A DNA stretch of 64,000 nucleotides from Chryseobacterium viscerum. GTDB taxonomy: Bacteria > Bacteroidota > Bacteroidia > Flavobacteriales > Weeksellaceae. The translations under genes and the position numbers were made by a program. Location of the stretch: the NCBI RefSeq assembly GCF_002899945.2, contig NZ_PPEG02000004.1, forward strand, positions 62,001 to 126,000, written 5' to 3'. The stretch's first letter is position 1. Each line of letters starts with the position of its first letter. Positions 16,742 through 23,848 of the stretch are shown here, piece after piece. The notes beneath the pieces were generated by a model that saw only the letters and a list, made by a program, of their open reading frames with translations, was not told where the DNA came from and searched no databases.

Positions 16742-17779
16742 ATGGAAAATATGCGGATAGACTTCAATAATCTCAATATTAATAATTTATCATTTAATAC
16801 TGAATTTGAAAAAAAAGTGAAAATTTTTCTCGAAGAATGGTTTTCAGAAAAAACAGGGGTGAATGTACAGACTTCTGGCTCTACGGGCATTCCTAAAATT
16901 TTTGAAATTGAGAAAAAGAAAATGATCAATTCTGCAGTGATGACGTGCAACTTTTTGGGATTGGAAGAAGGTAACACGGCATTACTCTGTCTGCCTGTAG
17001 AATATATTTCGGGAAAAATGATGATTGTCCGCTCAGTAGAAAGAAAATTGAAATTAAAAATTGCAGAACCTTCTCTGAAACCTGTTGAGAACTTAGAGGA
17101 AGAAATAGATTTTTGTGCTATGACTCCACTTCAGGTAGAAAACTCATTGGAAAAACTTCATCTGATTAAAAATTTAATCATTGGGGGTGCGGCAGTTTCA
17201 GAAAGTCTGAAAAATAAAATTCTACAGTTGAACCTCAGTACTTCAAACCGTATTTTTGAAACCTATGGAATGTCGGAAACGCTTTCTCATATCGCTTTAA
17301 AACAATTGGTGCCGGAGCAGGAAGATTATTTCACCGCTTTTGAAAATGTATCCATCTCGCTGGATGATAGAGGATGCCTGAAGATATTCGCTCCTAATGT
17401 GAATGCTGAAGAATTGCAAACTAATGATTTAGTTGATGTTGTAAATGGAAAACAATTTAAATTTCTTGGAAGAATTGACAACGTTATCAATTCTGGAGGA
17501 GCGAAAATTTTTCCGGAAGCCCTTGAAGTATTGGTAAAAAAAGAACTCCCAAACGAAGCTGTATTTCTCGGTTTACCGGATGAAAGCCTGGGGCAAAAAC
17601 TGATATTGGTAATAGAAGGAGTGGAGTCTGATGAGGTGATCAGAAAAATTTCGGAAATACCATTTGAGAAAAATTTCCATCAACCGAAAGAAATTATTTT
17701 CATCAATGAAATTCCTCGGACGCCCAACGGAAAAGTAAACAGAATAGAACTGTATAAAAATATAAACATAGATCTCTAG
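16742..17779 (+). CDS. menE: AMP-binding enzyme, O-succinylbenzoate-CoA ligase-like
   Basis: A 345-aa member of the adenylate-forming family. Visible motifs: P-loop-like TSGSTGIPK (44-52), ETYGMSET (about 180-187), the GRIDNVINSGGAKIFPEALE hinge, and the C-terminal catalytic lysine region RTPNGKVNRIEL. It would activate o-succinylbenzoate to its CoA ester in menaquinone synthesis, in the cytoplasm. It is about 100 residues shorter than E. coli MenE, mostly at the N-terminus, as is common in Bacteroidetes. No other men genes are adjacent, so the substrate assignment is from family resemblance. A second ATG at 16751 is an alternative start. Confidence 0.75.
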   Translation: MENMRIDFNNLNINNLSFNTEFEKKVKIFLEEWFSEKTGVNVQTSGSTGIPKIFEIEKKKMINSAVMTCNFLGLEEGNTALLCLPVEYISGKMMIVRSVERKLKLKIAEPSLKPVENLEEEIDFCAMTPLQVENSLEKLHLIKNLIIGGAAVSESLKNKILQLNLSTSNRIFETYGMSETLSHIALKQLVPEQEDYFTAFENVSISLDDRGCLKIFAPNVNAEELQTNDLVDVVNGKQFKFLGRIDNVINSGGAKIFPEALEVLVKKELPNEAVFLGLPDESLGQKLILVIEGVESDEVIRKISEIPFEKNFHQPKEIIFINEIPRTPNGKVNRIELYKNINIDL

Positions 17780-17830
17780 CATGTATCATGATTCTTGGCT
17801 CTTGAATCTTGATTCTAAAAAAATAAAACA

Positions 17831-18223
17831 ATGAAAGACTTTTCAAAAGAACTCAGTTTCAAAACTTCCCGCAGCAGTGGAGCAGGAGGGCAGAATGTCA
17901 ACAAAGTGGAGACTGCTGTTACTGTACTTTGGAAAGTAGATGCCTCAGAATTTTTTAATGATGATGAAAAAATATTGATTCAGAATAAAGTAAAAAATAG
18001 AATCAATGCAGAAGGTTTTTTATTTCTGACAGTTTCCGAAAGCAGAACCCAGTTGATGAATAAAAATAAAGCGATTGAGAAAATAATTGAAATCGTCAAC
18101 AAAGCACTCATCGTTCCTAAAAAAAGAACGGCAACAAAACCTTCAAAAGGTCAGAAACAGAAAAGACTGGATAACAAGAAAAAGATTTCGGATAAAAAAG
18201 AAAACAGACGTTTTAGGTTTTAA
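17831..18223 (+). CDS. arfB: Alternative ribosome-rescue factor ArfB (YaeJ)
   Basis: A 130-aa protein of the class I release-factor-like family. The GGQ motif lies in SSGAGGQNVNKVET (GGQ at 19-21), which releases the peptide on stalled ribosomes. The C-terminal 40 residues are very rich in lysine and arginine (KKRTATKPSKGQKQKRLDNK), as expected for the tail that enters the empty mRNA channel. It lacks the stop-codon-recognition domains of RF1/RF2, consistent with length. About 50 nt separate it from menE, and that gap holds short TCTTGATTCT-like repeats. The promoter of the next gene overlaps its stop codon. Confidence 0.92.
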   Translation: MKDFSKELSFKTSRSSGAGGQNVNKVETAVTVLWKVDASEFFNDDEKILIQNKVKNRINAEGFLFLTVSESRTQLMNKNKAIEKIIEIVNKALIVPKKRTATKPSKGQKQKRLDNKKKISDKKENRRFRF

Positions 18224-18225
18224 AC

Positions 18226-18255
18226 TTGTTTCTCCCGCAGAAAACTTTATTTTTG
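18226..18255 (+). promoter_or_regulatory. Promoter of the 18274 gene
   Basis: TTG at 18226-18228, 19-nt spacer, TATTTTTG at 18248-18255. It overlaps the end of arfB and lies inside the open frame extending upstream of 18274, which shows that the true start is the ATG at 18274. Confidence 0.85.
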
Positions 18256-18273
18256 CCGAAAACTTTTAAAACC

Positions 18274-18915
18274 ATGATAAAAAAATTAATAACACTTGGG
18301 GTATTCTCAATCTCCATCATATCTTTTGCTCAAAAATTTTCAATCAGACCTTCCGTAGGCTATGCATGGAGAACAGCAAAAACAATTTCAGGGCTTAGCA
18401 AGGAAGAAAAGGAATATGTAAAAGATCTGAAAAATGGGTTGAACTTTGATATTGCAGCCCATTACGAGGTGAGTAGAGGGCTTGCATTTGGTTTGAAATA
18501 TTCTCACTACAGCGCATCCAGTGATGGGTTTATGCTTGGATATGTAAATGGGATGCCTGTCTCTGTTCCTGTGACTACAAAAGATAATATTACATTTTTC
18601 GGATTCTCCGGACTCATTTCAAATAATCATTTACCTACAAGACATAAAATGTTTGCAGATGTGGCGCTGGGAGTTATGTCTTATACTACAAAAACAGGAA
18701 ATGTGAAAGGTACGGGAAGTACTTTAGGGGCAGAAATAGATCTTGGTTATCAATATCAGGTCAGCAAGAATTTCCTGATAGGACCAAAAGTAGGATTAAG
18801 TGGTGGTACGCTGAATAAAATGAAGTTCAACGGGGTAACATACAAATTTGATGATGATCAAAAAGAAGGTTTGCATAGAGTTACTTTAAGTGCAGCCGCT
18901 ACATTCCGTTTTTAA
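18274..18915 (+). CDS. Outer-membrane beta-barrel protein
   Basis: A 213-aa protein with a signal peptide (MIKKLITLGVFSISIISFAQ). The mature part is an alternation of amphipathic strands (KFSIRPSVGYAWRTA, GLAFGLKYSHYSA, TLGAEIDLGYQYQVSK, FLIGPKVGLSGG) and ends in VTLSAAATFRF, the aromatic-terminal strand recognised by the BAM complex. It matches the general OMP_b-brl type seen across Bacteroidetes. Function unknown. The frame is open back to 18226, but the promoter there places the start at 18274, 19 nt after the -7 box. Confidence 0.8.
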   Translation: MIKKLITLGVFSISIISFAQKFSIRPSVGYAWRTAKTISGLSKEEKEYVKDLKNGLNFDIAAHYEVSRGLAFGLKYSHYSASSDGFMLGYVNGMPVSVPVTTKDNITFFGFSGLISNNHLPTRHKMFADVALGVMSYTTKTGNVKGTGSTLGAEIDLGYQYQVSKNFLIGPKVGLSGGTLNKMKFNGVTYKFDDDQKEGLHRVTLSAAATFRF

Positions 18916-19216
18916 ATAGTATATTTGTAAAGATTACAAAATATCTCATAATAATGGCAGCAACAATCTTTTTATCAGCAGGAAGCCGACAATCAGGATT
19001 GTTGCTGTCGTTACTTTATCTTCACACAGATTCTTTTCTAAAAAGTTCTAAGGACTTTATCAATTAAGCCCTGTCAGGATTCAAGACAGGGAATCACTCC
19101 GAATTTTTATTTATTGTTTTTGCGGTTTTCTATAGAAGGAGGCTGTCATATGCCTGGATTCTACATTGGATCTTTAGGGAATAACTGCATTTTAATTAAA
19201 AAAAAAATTGAAGAAA
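18916..19216 (+). other. Structured intergenic region, possible small RNA or long leader
   Basis: No gene. TATATTTG at 18920-18927 is an exact -7 box. Downstream an 11-bp inverted repeat CAGCAACAATC (18958-18968) / GATTGTTGCTG (18997-19007) encloses 28 nt, and a second hairpin CCCTGTC (19069-19075) / GACAGGG (19085-19091) follows. Neither has a T run directly behind it. Either a small RNA or the leader of the GreA/B-like gene would fit. Confidence 0.35.
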
Positions 19217-19597
19217 ATGTCCAATCAGATTATTGTAACCACCGGAATTTATGATGCTATAAAAGATAGACTCAGAAGAAAAAAAGTGAGCATCGGAGAA
19301 GAAAAAAGACTTACTGAAGAACTTAGAAAAGCAAAACAAGTCTTGAGAAGAGATCTGCCAGCTGATATCGTAACAGTTGAGAGGAAAGTAACCTTAAAAG
19401 ATCATACATTAAATTTTGAACACGAATATATTTTTGTGCCTTCTACCAAAGCAAAGCTCAAAAAGAATAAGCACTCCATACTATCGGATATTGCCCTTGC
19501 AGTAGTAGGATATAAAGTAGGAGATGTTATCGACTGGCCTTTCAAAGATGGAGAAAGGAAGATTGAGATCCTTAAAGTAGAAACCTGGGCAGGATAA
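19217..19597 (+). CDS. GreA/GreB-family elongation factor-like protein
   Basis: A 126-aa protein. The C-terminal half (VTLKDHTLNFEHEYIFVPSTKAK...HSILSDIALAVVGYKVGDVIDWPFKDGERKIEILKVE) matches the GreA/GreB C-terminal domain, which binds RNA polymerase near the secondary channel. The N-terminal helical part (about 1-55) is shorter than the antiparallel coiled coil of true GreA (about 158 aa), so transcript-cleavage activity is doubtful and an Rnk-like or regulatory role is possible. The ATG at 19217 is preferred over the in-frame TTG at 19208. It stands alone. Confidence 0.75.
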   Translation: MSNQIIVTTGIYDAIKDRLRRKKVSIGEEKRLTEELRKAKQVLRRDLPADIVTVERKVTLKDHTLNFEHEYIFVPSTKAKLKKNKHSILSDIALAVVGYKVGDVIDWPFKDGERKIEILKVETWAG

Positions 19598-19674
19598 ATT
19601 CCTGTTGAATGCTATTAGGTTAAATTACAATGAAAGCGTGGCTCGTATGGGCTGCGCTTTTTTATAGACTTAAT

Positions 19675-19895
19675 GTTGGAAAACGTAAGGATTTTATCTT
19701 TGATAAAATTGTGTATCACATCGTTTATTTTTTCTCACGCTGATTTTGCAGATTACGCTGATTTACATAAACAACTACACAATCTGTATGATTTGAATGA
19801 AAATTTAATGTTTCCCCTTGCTGAAAATCTAAGATTTTCTTGTGCCTTAAAATTTTCATAACGCATGAAGCTCTTTGCGCCTTCGCGTTTCCAAC
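19675..19895. repeat. Dispersed intergenic repeat, copy A
   Basis: Begins GTTGGAAAACG (19675-19685) and ends CGTTTCCAAC (19886-19895), an imperfect terminal inverted repeat. Inside are the family hairpin ATTTTATC-TTT-GATAAAAT (19691-19709), the phrase CTCACGCTGATTTTGCAGAT (from 19734) and CTTGCTGAAAATCT. The open frame at 19673-19861 is just repeat sequence. In this copy the hairpin segment is inverted relative to the other three. Confidence 0.7.
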
Positions 19896-19952
19896 AAATG
19901 CAATTTAACAAATGATAAAAAAAGATCCCTCTATGGTACTTTCTTGAAGTGC

Positions 19953-19986
19953 TTTGACTGCATTCCGTTTTTAAGTTTTATCTTTG
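19953..19986 (+). promoter_or_regulatory. Promoter of the deoxyhypusine-synthase-like gene
   Basis: TTTG at 19953-19956, 22-nt spacer, TATCTTTG at 19979-19986. It lies inside the frame open upstream of 20001 and so supports the ATG at 20001. Confidence 0.8.
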
Positions 19987-20000
19987 CAAAAATTAAAAAA

Positions 20001-20972
20001 ATGAGCAAACCGATAACTGAATTCATAGAAAAGTATTACCTGCACTTCAACGCAGCTGCATTGGTGGATGCTTCTAAAGGATATGTTGCACATCTTAAAG
20101 ATGGTGGGAAAATGATGATTACTTTAGCAGGAGCAATGTCTACTGCTGAATTGGGGAAGATTCTTGCTGAAATGATCCGTCAGGGGAAAGTAGATTTTAT
20201 CTCTTGTACAGGTGCCAATCTTGAAGAAGATTTAATGAACCTTGTGGCACACTCTCACTACGAAAGAGTTCCTCATTACAGAGATTTGACTGCTCAGGAT
20301 GAGTGGGATCTTTTGGAAAGAGGTTTAAATAGAGTTACAGATACTTGTATCCCTGAAGAAGAAGCTTTCAGAAGATTACAAAAGCATATCGTAGAGATCT
20401 GGAAAGATGCAGAAGCTAAAGGAGAAAGATATTTCCCGCACGAATTCATGTACAAAATGATCCTTTCAGGAGTATTGGAGCAATACTATGAAATTCCTAG
20501 AGAAAACTCTTGGATGATCGCTGCTGCAGAGGCCAACTTGCCAATCGTAGTACCAGGATGGGAAGATTCTACAATGGGTAATATCTTCGCTTCTTACTGT
20601 ATCAAAGGAGAACTTACAGCAACTACAATGAAATCAGGAATCGAATATATGACTTACCTTGCTGACTGGTATACTAAAAATTCAGGAGGAAAAGGAGTTG
20701 GATTCTTCCAGATTGGTGGAGGTATCGCAGGAGATTTCCCAATCTGTGTAGTACCAATGTTGTATCAGGATATGGAAATGCACGACATTCCTTTCTGGTC
20801 TTATTTCTGCCAGATTTCTGACTCTACAACATCTTACGGTTCTTACTCAGGAGCAGTTCCTAATGAGAAAATTACTTGGGGTAAACTGGATATCACTACA
20901 CCGAAATTCATCGTTGAAAGTGATGCAACAATCTGTGCACCATTGATGTTCTCTTATATCTTAGAAAACTAA
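20001..20972 (+). CDS. Deoxyhypusine synthase family protein
   Basis: A 323-aa enzyme of the deoxyhypusine synthase fold (NAD-dependent transfer of the aminobutyl group of spermidine). The family core is clear: FISCTGANLEEDLMN (about 64-78), VPGWEDSTMGNIFASYC, GVGFFQIGGGIAGDF, and EKITWGKLDI, which aligns with the catalytic lysine segment of eukaryotic DHS (WGK; Lys295 here). Bacteria have no eIF5A, so the acceptor must differ; homospermidine synthase-like activity or another acceptor is possible. Codons are biased as in well-expressed genes. The ATG at 20001 follows a consensus promoter by 14 nt; the frame open from 19875 lies in repeat sequence. Confidence 0.88.
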   Translation: MSKPITEFIEKYYLHFNAAALVDASKGYVAHLKDGGKMMITLAGAMSTAELGKILAEMIRQGKVDFISCTGANLEEDLMNLVAHSHYERVPHYRDLTAQDEWDLLERGLNRVTDTCIPEEEAFRRLQKHIVEIWKDAEAKGERYFPHEFMYKMILSGVLEQYYEIPRENSWMIAAAEANLPIVVPGWEDSTMGNIFASYCIKGELTATTMKSGIEYMTYLADWYTKNSGGKGVGFFQIGGGIAGDFPICVVPMLYQDMEMHDIPFWSYFCQISDSTTSYGSYSGAVPNEKITWGKLDITTPKFIVESDATICAPLMFSYILEN

Positions 20973-21003
20973 GAACACAATTCTCAAAAGAGATTACAAT
21001 ATC

Positions 21004-21033
21004 AGCGCTTCAATTCATTTGAAGCGCTTTTTA
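21004..21033 (+). terminator. Terminator of the deoxyhypusine-synthase-like gene
   Basis: AGCGCTTCAA (21004-21013) pairs perfectly with TTGAAGCGCT (21019-21028), then a T run. Confidence 0.9.
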
Positions 21034-21119
21034 TTTGTTTGGGAAAAATAAATGTAAAACTATTTAAAGCATTAAGATAAATGAAAATAATAAGAATAGT
21101 TAAGTTTCATCTTTGATGA

Positions 21120-21436
21120 AAATAAAGCACATAGCTACATAAAATAGCTTTAGCTATTTCCCTTAATATTCTTTACAACTTAAATGATCTTAACGGTTCA
21201 AATATGTGGTGTATAATTTCTCGCAGATCACAGAGATTACTTAGATAGTATAAAAATGTGTGTAATCTGCAAAATCAGCGTGAGACTAAATAAACTATGC
21301 AGTATACAATTTTATCGAAGATAAAATCCTTGCGCCTTACAACACATAGCAATTAAAATAATTTTGCGCCTTTGCGTTCTCCAATAACATATATAAGCAT
21401 TTGTGAAAATCTGTGCAATCCGTGGGAAAATAAAAA
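21120..21436. repeat. Dispersed intergenic repeat, copy B, and relics
   Basis: Gene-free. Contains the family hairpin ATTTTATC-GAA-GATAAAAT (21309-21327) followed by CCTTGCGCC, and ends TTTGCGTTCTCCAATAAC (to about 21386). TGTAATCTGCAAAATCAGCG (from about 21261) is the reverse complement of the phrase in copy A. Before it, TAGCTTTAGCTA (about 21146-21157) is a separate small palindrome. After it, AATCTGTGCAATCCGTGGG looks like a truncated relic of the same sequence type. Confidence 0.65.
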
Positions 21437-21583
21437 TCAATCCAACGAATTTACCAGCACAAAATAACGATAGGCTAGAACTCCCTTTTCAATCTTAGTC
21501 AGATGATTAGGATCTTTATTACTCAGCTTCGGGAGAATCTTTTTATTGACTGCATTCAACAGCCTGAAAAATGATTTTTTCAT
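21437..21583 (-). CDS. Conserved small basic protein (48 aa)
   Basis: A 48-aa protein starting MKKSFFRLLNAVNKKILPKL and ending GVLAYRYFVLVNSLD. The pattern of basic helix, ILP, then a hydrophobic RYFV..NSLD end resembles a family of roughly 50-residue proteins in Flavobacteria, some mislabelled as SsrA-binding protein; that resemblance is from memory and is not a functional call. The ATG at 21583 is chosen over the upstream TTG (21628) because a consensus promoter (-7 box at 21617-21610) lies inside the longer frame. It is divergent from the ATL gene. Confidence 0.65.
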   Translation of the reverse strand: MKKSFFRLLNAVNKKILPKLSNKDPNHLTKIEKGVLAYRYFVLVNSLD

Positions 21584-21609
21584 ATCTTTATCTTTTAATG
21601 AAACATCAT

Positions 21610-21640
21610 CGAACCTATAATAGTTCAAAAATGATGCAAA
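21610..21640 (-). promoter_or_regulatory. Promoter of the 48-aa protein gene
   Basis: Minus strand: TTTG at 21640-21637, 19-nt spacer, TAGGTTCG at 21617-21610 (one mismatch to TAnnTTTG). It decides the start of the small gene. Confidence 0.65.
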
Positions 21641-21672
21641 AAAGATAGTCGGCTAAAAAATAATAAAGGGAT

Positions 21673-21969
21673 ATGGACGAAATTTTCAAACAACAGGTAT
21701 ACGAAGTGGCAAGGCTTATTCCTAAAGGAAGGGTATCTACTTATGGTGCCATAGCAAAAGCAGTTGGCTATCCTAATCATTCCAGACATGTCGGAAAAGC
21801 AATGGGGGGATGCCCGAAAGATGTTCCTGCCCATCGCGTTATTTCCAGTTCAGGAGTATTATCTGTTCCGGAATTTCAGGCAAAACTTGAAGCTGAAGGG
21901 ATTACTATTGAAAATTTCAGAATAAAAAATTTCAAAAAACTATTTTGGGATCCGTTGAGTGAAATTTAA
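21673..21969 (+). CDS. Alkyltransferase-like protein (ATL, MGMT family without active Cys)
   Basis: A 98-aa protein with the DNA-binding domain of O6-alkylguanine-DNA alkyltransferase: IPKGRVSTYGAIAKAVGYPNHSRHVGKAM, then VPAHRVISSSG (51-61). In MGMT the last motif is PCHRV with the alkyl-accepting cysteine; here residue 53 is alanine. ATL proteins with Ala or Trp at this place bind O6-alkylguanine without repairing it and hand the lesion to nucleotide excision repair. The length fits a stand-alone ATL. Its 5' end is 89 nt from the divergent small gene. Confidence in the family is high; the repair route here is from family knowledge. Confidence 0.9.
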   Translation: MDEIFKQQVYEVARLIPKGRVSTYGAIAKAVGYPNHSRHVGKAMGGCPKDVPAHRVISSSGVLSVPEFQAKLEAEGITIENFRIKNFKKLFWDPLSEI

Positions 21970-22045
21970 ATATTGAATTTTTACGATTCGGATAAGAAAA
22001 TCTACAGCTCGGGTATATATTTTTTCAAATGGCTGCCCGTCACAA

Positions 22046-22053
22046 TACCTTTG
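22046..22053 (+). promoter_or_regulatory. -7 box of the 22077 hydrolase gene
   Basis: TACCTTTG, exact consensus, 23 nt before the ATG at 22077. No good TTTG is found 19 nt upstream. It lies in the frame open from 22029 and argues against that earlier start. Confidence 0.5.
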
Positions 22054-22076
22054 GTTCATCATTAAAAACAAATAAC

Positions 22077-22874
22077 ATGAAACCAAACTCAATTCTTACC
22101 CTGGTATTTCTTTTTCTGGCAGTATTTTTAAAAGCACAGATGGATGATAGATTTTATCAGCCCAATAAGACAATGAAGCCTTTTGAAATGAAAATCTCAG
22201 ACTCTGTTAAATTTCCGGTAGAAGATAATATTATTACTGCTTTCATCGCAAAACCAAAACAAAAAGAGGTTAAGAAGACCATTTTCTTTTTCCATGGCGC
22301 TGCGGGAAATGTTACTACGTATCAATTCATGACAAAGCCTTTAGTAGATGCAGGATATCAGGTCGTAATGATTGATTTAAGAGGATATGGATTATCAACC
22401 GGGAAGCCGACCCATAAAAATGTGGCAGAAGACGGACAAAAGTTTTTTGATGAACTGAGTAAGAGAAATGATATTAAAAACACGAAAATTTACATTTACG
22501 GAGCATCTTTAGGAACTCAGATATCCTCACATCTTGCCAAAAATAATACGTCGAAGATTTCGGGACTTATTCTAGACTGTCCAATGGCCTCTTTCACAGA
22601 TATTGCGGCACATTTTACACCACAGTATAAAGATTTTATTTTGCAAACATTGGTTTCTCCCTATTCAGCCAAAGAAGATGTCAAGGCTTTAGGAAAACTT
22701 CCGGTACTGGTTATTCAGGCAAAGGATGATAAAACGGTTCCTTATGAACAGGGGAAACTGGTTTTTGACAATACTTCATCCGGAGCTAAGGTTTTTATTG
22801 AGTCAAAAGGTGACCATCTGGAAGGAATGATGAACAATAAGGAAGAAATTTTAAAAGCAATTGACAGATTATAA
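22077..22874 (+). CDS. Alpha/beta hydrolase, secreted
   Basis: A 265-aa protein with a signal peptide (MKPNSILTLVFLFLAVFLKAQ). It has the alpha/beta hydrolase fold landmarks: oxyanion motif FFFHGAAGN, DLRGYGLS, nucleophile elbow YGASLGTQ (Ser144), acid in VIQAKDDKTVP, and histidine in SKGDHLEG near the end. It resembles the BAAT/BD-FAE type hydrolases acting on esters or amides; the substrate cannot be told. The ATG at 22077 gives the signal peptide its correct place. It is followed by a very long terminator and is monocistronic. Confidence 0.85.
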   Translation: MKPNSILTLVFLFLAVFLKAQMDDRFYQPNKTMKPFEMKISDSVKFPVEDNIITAFIAKPKQKEVKKTIFFFHGAAGNVTTYQFMTKPLVDAGYQVVMIDLRGYGLSTGKPTHKNVAEDGQKFFDELSKRNDIKNTKIYIYGASLGTQISSHLAKNNTSKISGLILDCPMASFTDIAAHFTPQYKDFILQTLVSPYSAKEDVKALGKLPVLVIQAKDDKTVPYEQGKLVFDNTSSGAKVFIESKGDHLEGMMNNKEEILKAIDRL

Positions 22875-22911
22875 TAGAGAATCCAGCGGCGAAGCCGCTG
22901 GATTCTCTATT
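22873..22911. terminator. Bidirectional terminator, 18-bp perfect stem
   Basis: Arms 22873-22890 and 22894-22911 are fully complementary around a GAA loop (core ATCCAGCGGC-GAA-GCCGCTGGAT). It separates the convergent hydrolase and regulator genes. Confidence 0.9.
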
Positions 22912-22937
22912 ATTGTTAATATCTTGATAAAGCTTAT

Positions 22938-23348
22938 TTATTTTTTTATCTTTAAAGTACCTGGATAATTTTTGAGCTCCTCTTTCAATCTTTCATTTTC
23001 TTCTTTCAACAGAGTAATATAGCCTTGCAGGTTTGCTATAATAGATCCCGGAATATTATCATAATTATTCAGATTATTGATTGCTCCTGCTGAAGTGGAA
23101 CTATCATTAAATATCGGATGATCATTATTGACAATTACTTTAGCTTCCTCCTCTTCATAAATTTCCTCTACGGGAACTTCTAAAAAACGGGCAATCCTTT
23201 CCCATTCATCAGAGATAATTCTCACATCACCGCTTTCTTTTCTACTGTAATTAGATACATCTGTAGCGATAAAGTCAGCTACCTGCTGTTGAGTATAGCC
23301 TTTTTGCTTTCTGATGAAGCGTAGTTTTTCTTTTTGCATGACCGACAT
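22938..23348 (-). CDS. XRE-family regulator with C-terminal coiled coil
   Basis: A 136-aa protein with an N-terminal Cro/C1 helix-turn-helix (about residues 4-62: EKLRFIRKQKGYTQQQVADF, NYSRKESGDVRI). After an acidic linker (EEIYEEEEAK) and an Asn/Ser-rich stretch comes a predicted coiled coil LLKEENERLKEELKNY (about 113-128), probably for dimerisation. This layout is common among Flavobacteria regulators of unknown target. The ATG at 23348 is used; the frame is open to a TTG at 23357, and an ATG at 23339 is also possible. Long non-coding DNA lies upstream. Confidence 0.82.
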   Translation of the reverse strand: MSVMQKEKLRFIRKQKGYTQQQVADFIATDVSNYSRKESGDVRIISDEWERIARFLEVPVEEIYEEEEAKVIVNNDHPIFNDSSTSAGAINNLNNYDNIPGSIIANLQGYITLLKEENERLKEELKNYPGTLKIKK

Positions 23349-23608
23349 TTTATACAAAAATGGCGAAAAAGCATAAGCTATACAATAAAAAGTAGAAAAA
23401 AGTATGTGCTAAAGAATAAGATTAAAAATAAAATGAAACTAAATTTAAAAACATAAGTATTATCTGATTTAATTGTTGAAAATATTCTTCGCGCTAGTTG
23501 TTCATTTTATAATAACTTCCGATTGATTAAGGATTATTTAGTAAGTGACAAGACTAAAAATTATAAGGTTTAGATTAACTATTGGTATTTTCAGACTGTT
23601 TTTAGATT
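23349..23608. other. AT-rich gene-free stretch
   Basis: No gene, no clear terminator and no exact promoter box is seen. An imperfect dyad GCATAAGCTATAC near 23370-23383 sits upstream of the XRE gene and could be an autoregulatory site. Confidence 0.3.
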
Positions 23609-23796
23609 GTTGGAAAACGCAAGGGCGCAAAAATTTCCCAAGCATTACAAATATTTAAAGCGCAAGAAAGTCAAAGATTTTCAGCAAGAATTAATTCTTA
23701 TAGTATTAGGACTATGAAATTTTATCGCAGATAAAATCCTTGCGCCCTAAAGGATACATTATATAAAAAAAACTAGCGCCGTTGCGTTTTTCCAAC
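23609..23796. repeat. Dispersed intergenic repeat, copy C, with terminal inverted repeats
   Basis: Best-defined copy, 188 bp. The left end GTTGGAAAACGCAA (23609-23622) is the reverse complement of the right end TTGCGTTTTTCCAAC (23782-23796) apart from one extra T. The family hairpin ATTTTATC-GCA-GATAAAAT is at 23719-23737, followed by CCTTGCGCC. It also holds the reverse complement of the CTTGCTGAAAATCT phrase of copy A. Confidence 0.75.
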
Positions 23797-23805
23797 CTTC
23801 TTCAT

Positions 23806-23840
23806 ACAAAAAAAAAGACTGCTTCAAAGTGAAACAGTCT
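23806..23840 (-). terminator. Terminator of htpG
   Basis: On the minus strand AGACTGTTTCA pairs with TGAAGCAGTCT (one G-T pair) followed by a run of ten or more T. Confidence 0.9.
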
Positions 23841-23848
23841 CTTGTATA

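Noticed and set aside
19673..19861. 62-codon plus-strand ORF before the deoxyhypusine-synthase-like gene
   Set aside because: It is entirely repeat-copy-A sequence, shows no protein-like pattern, and is not conserved in frame among the other repeat copies.
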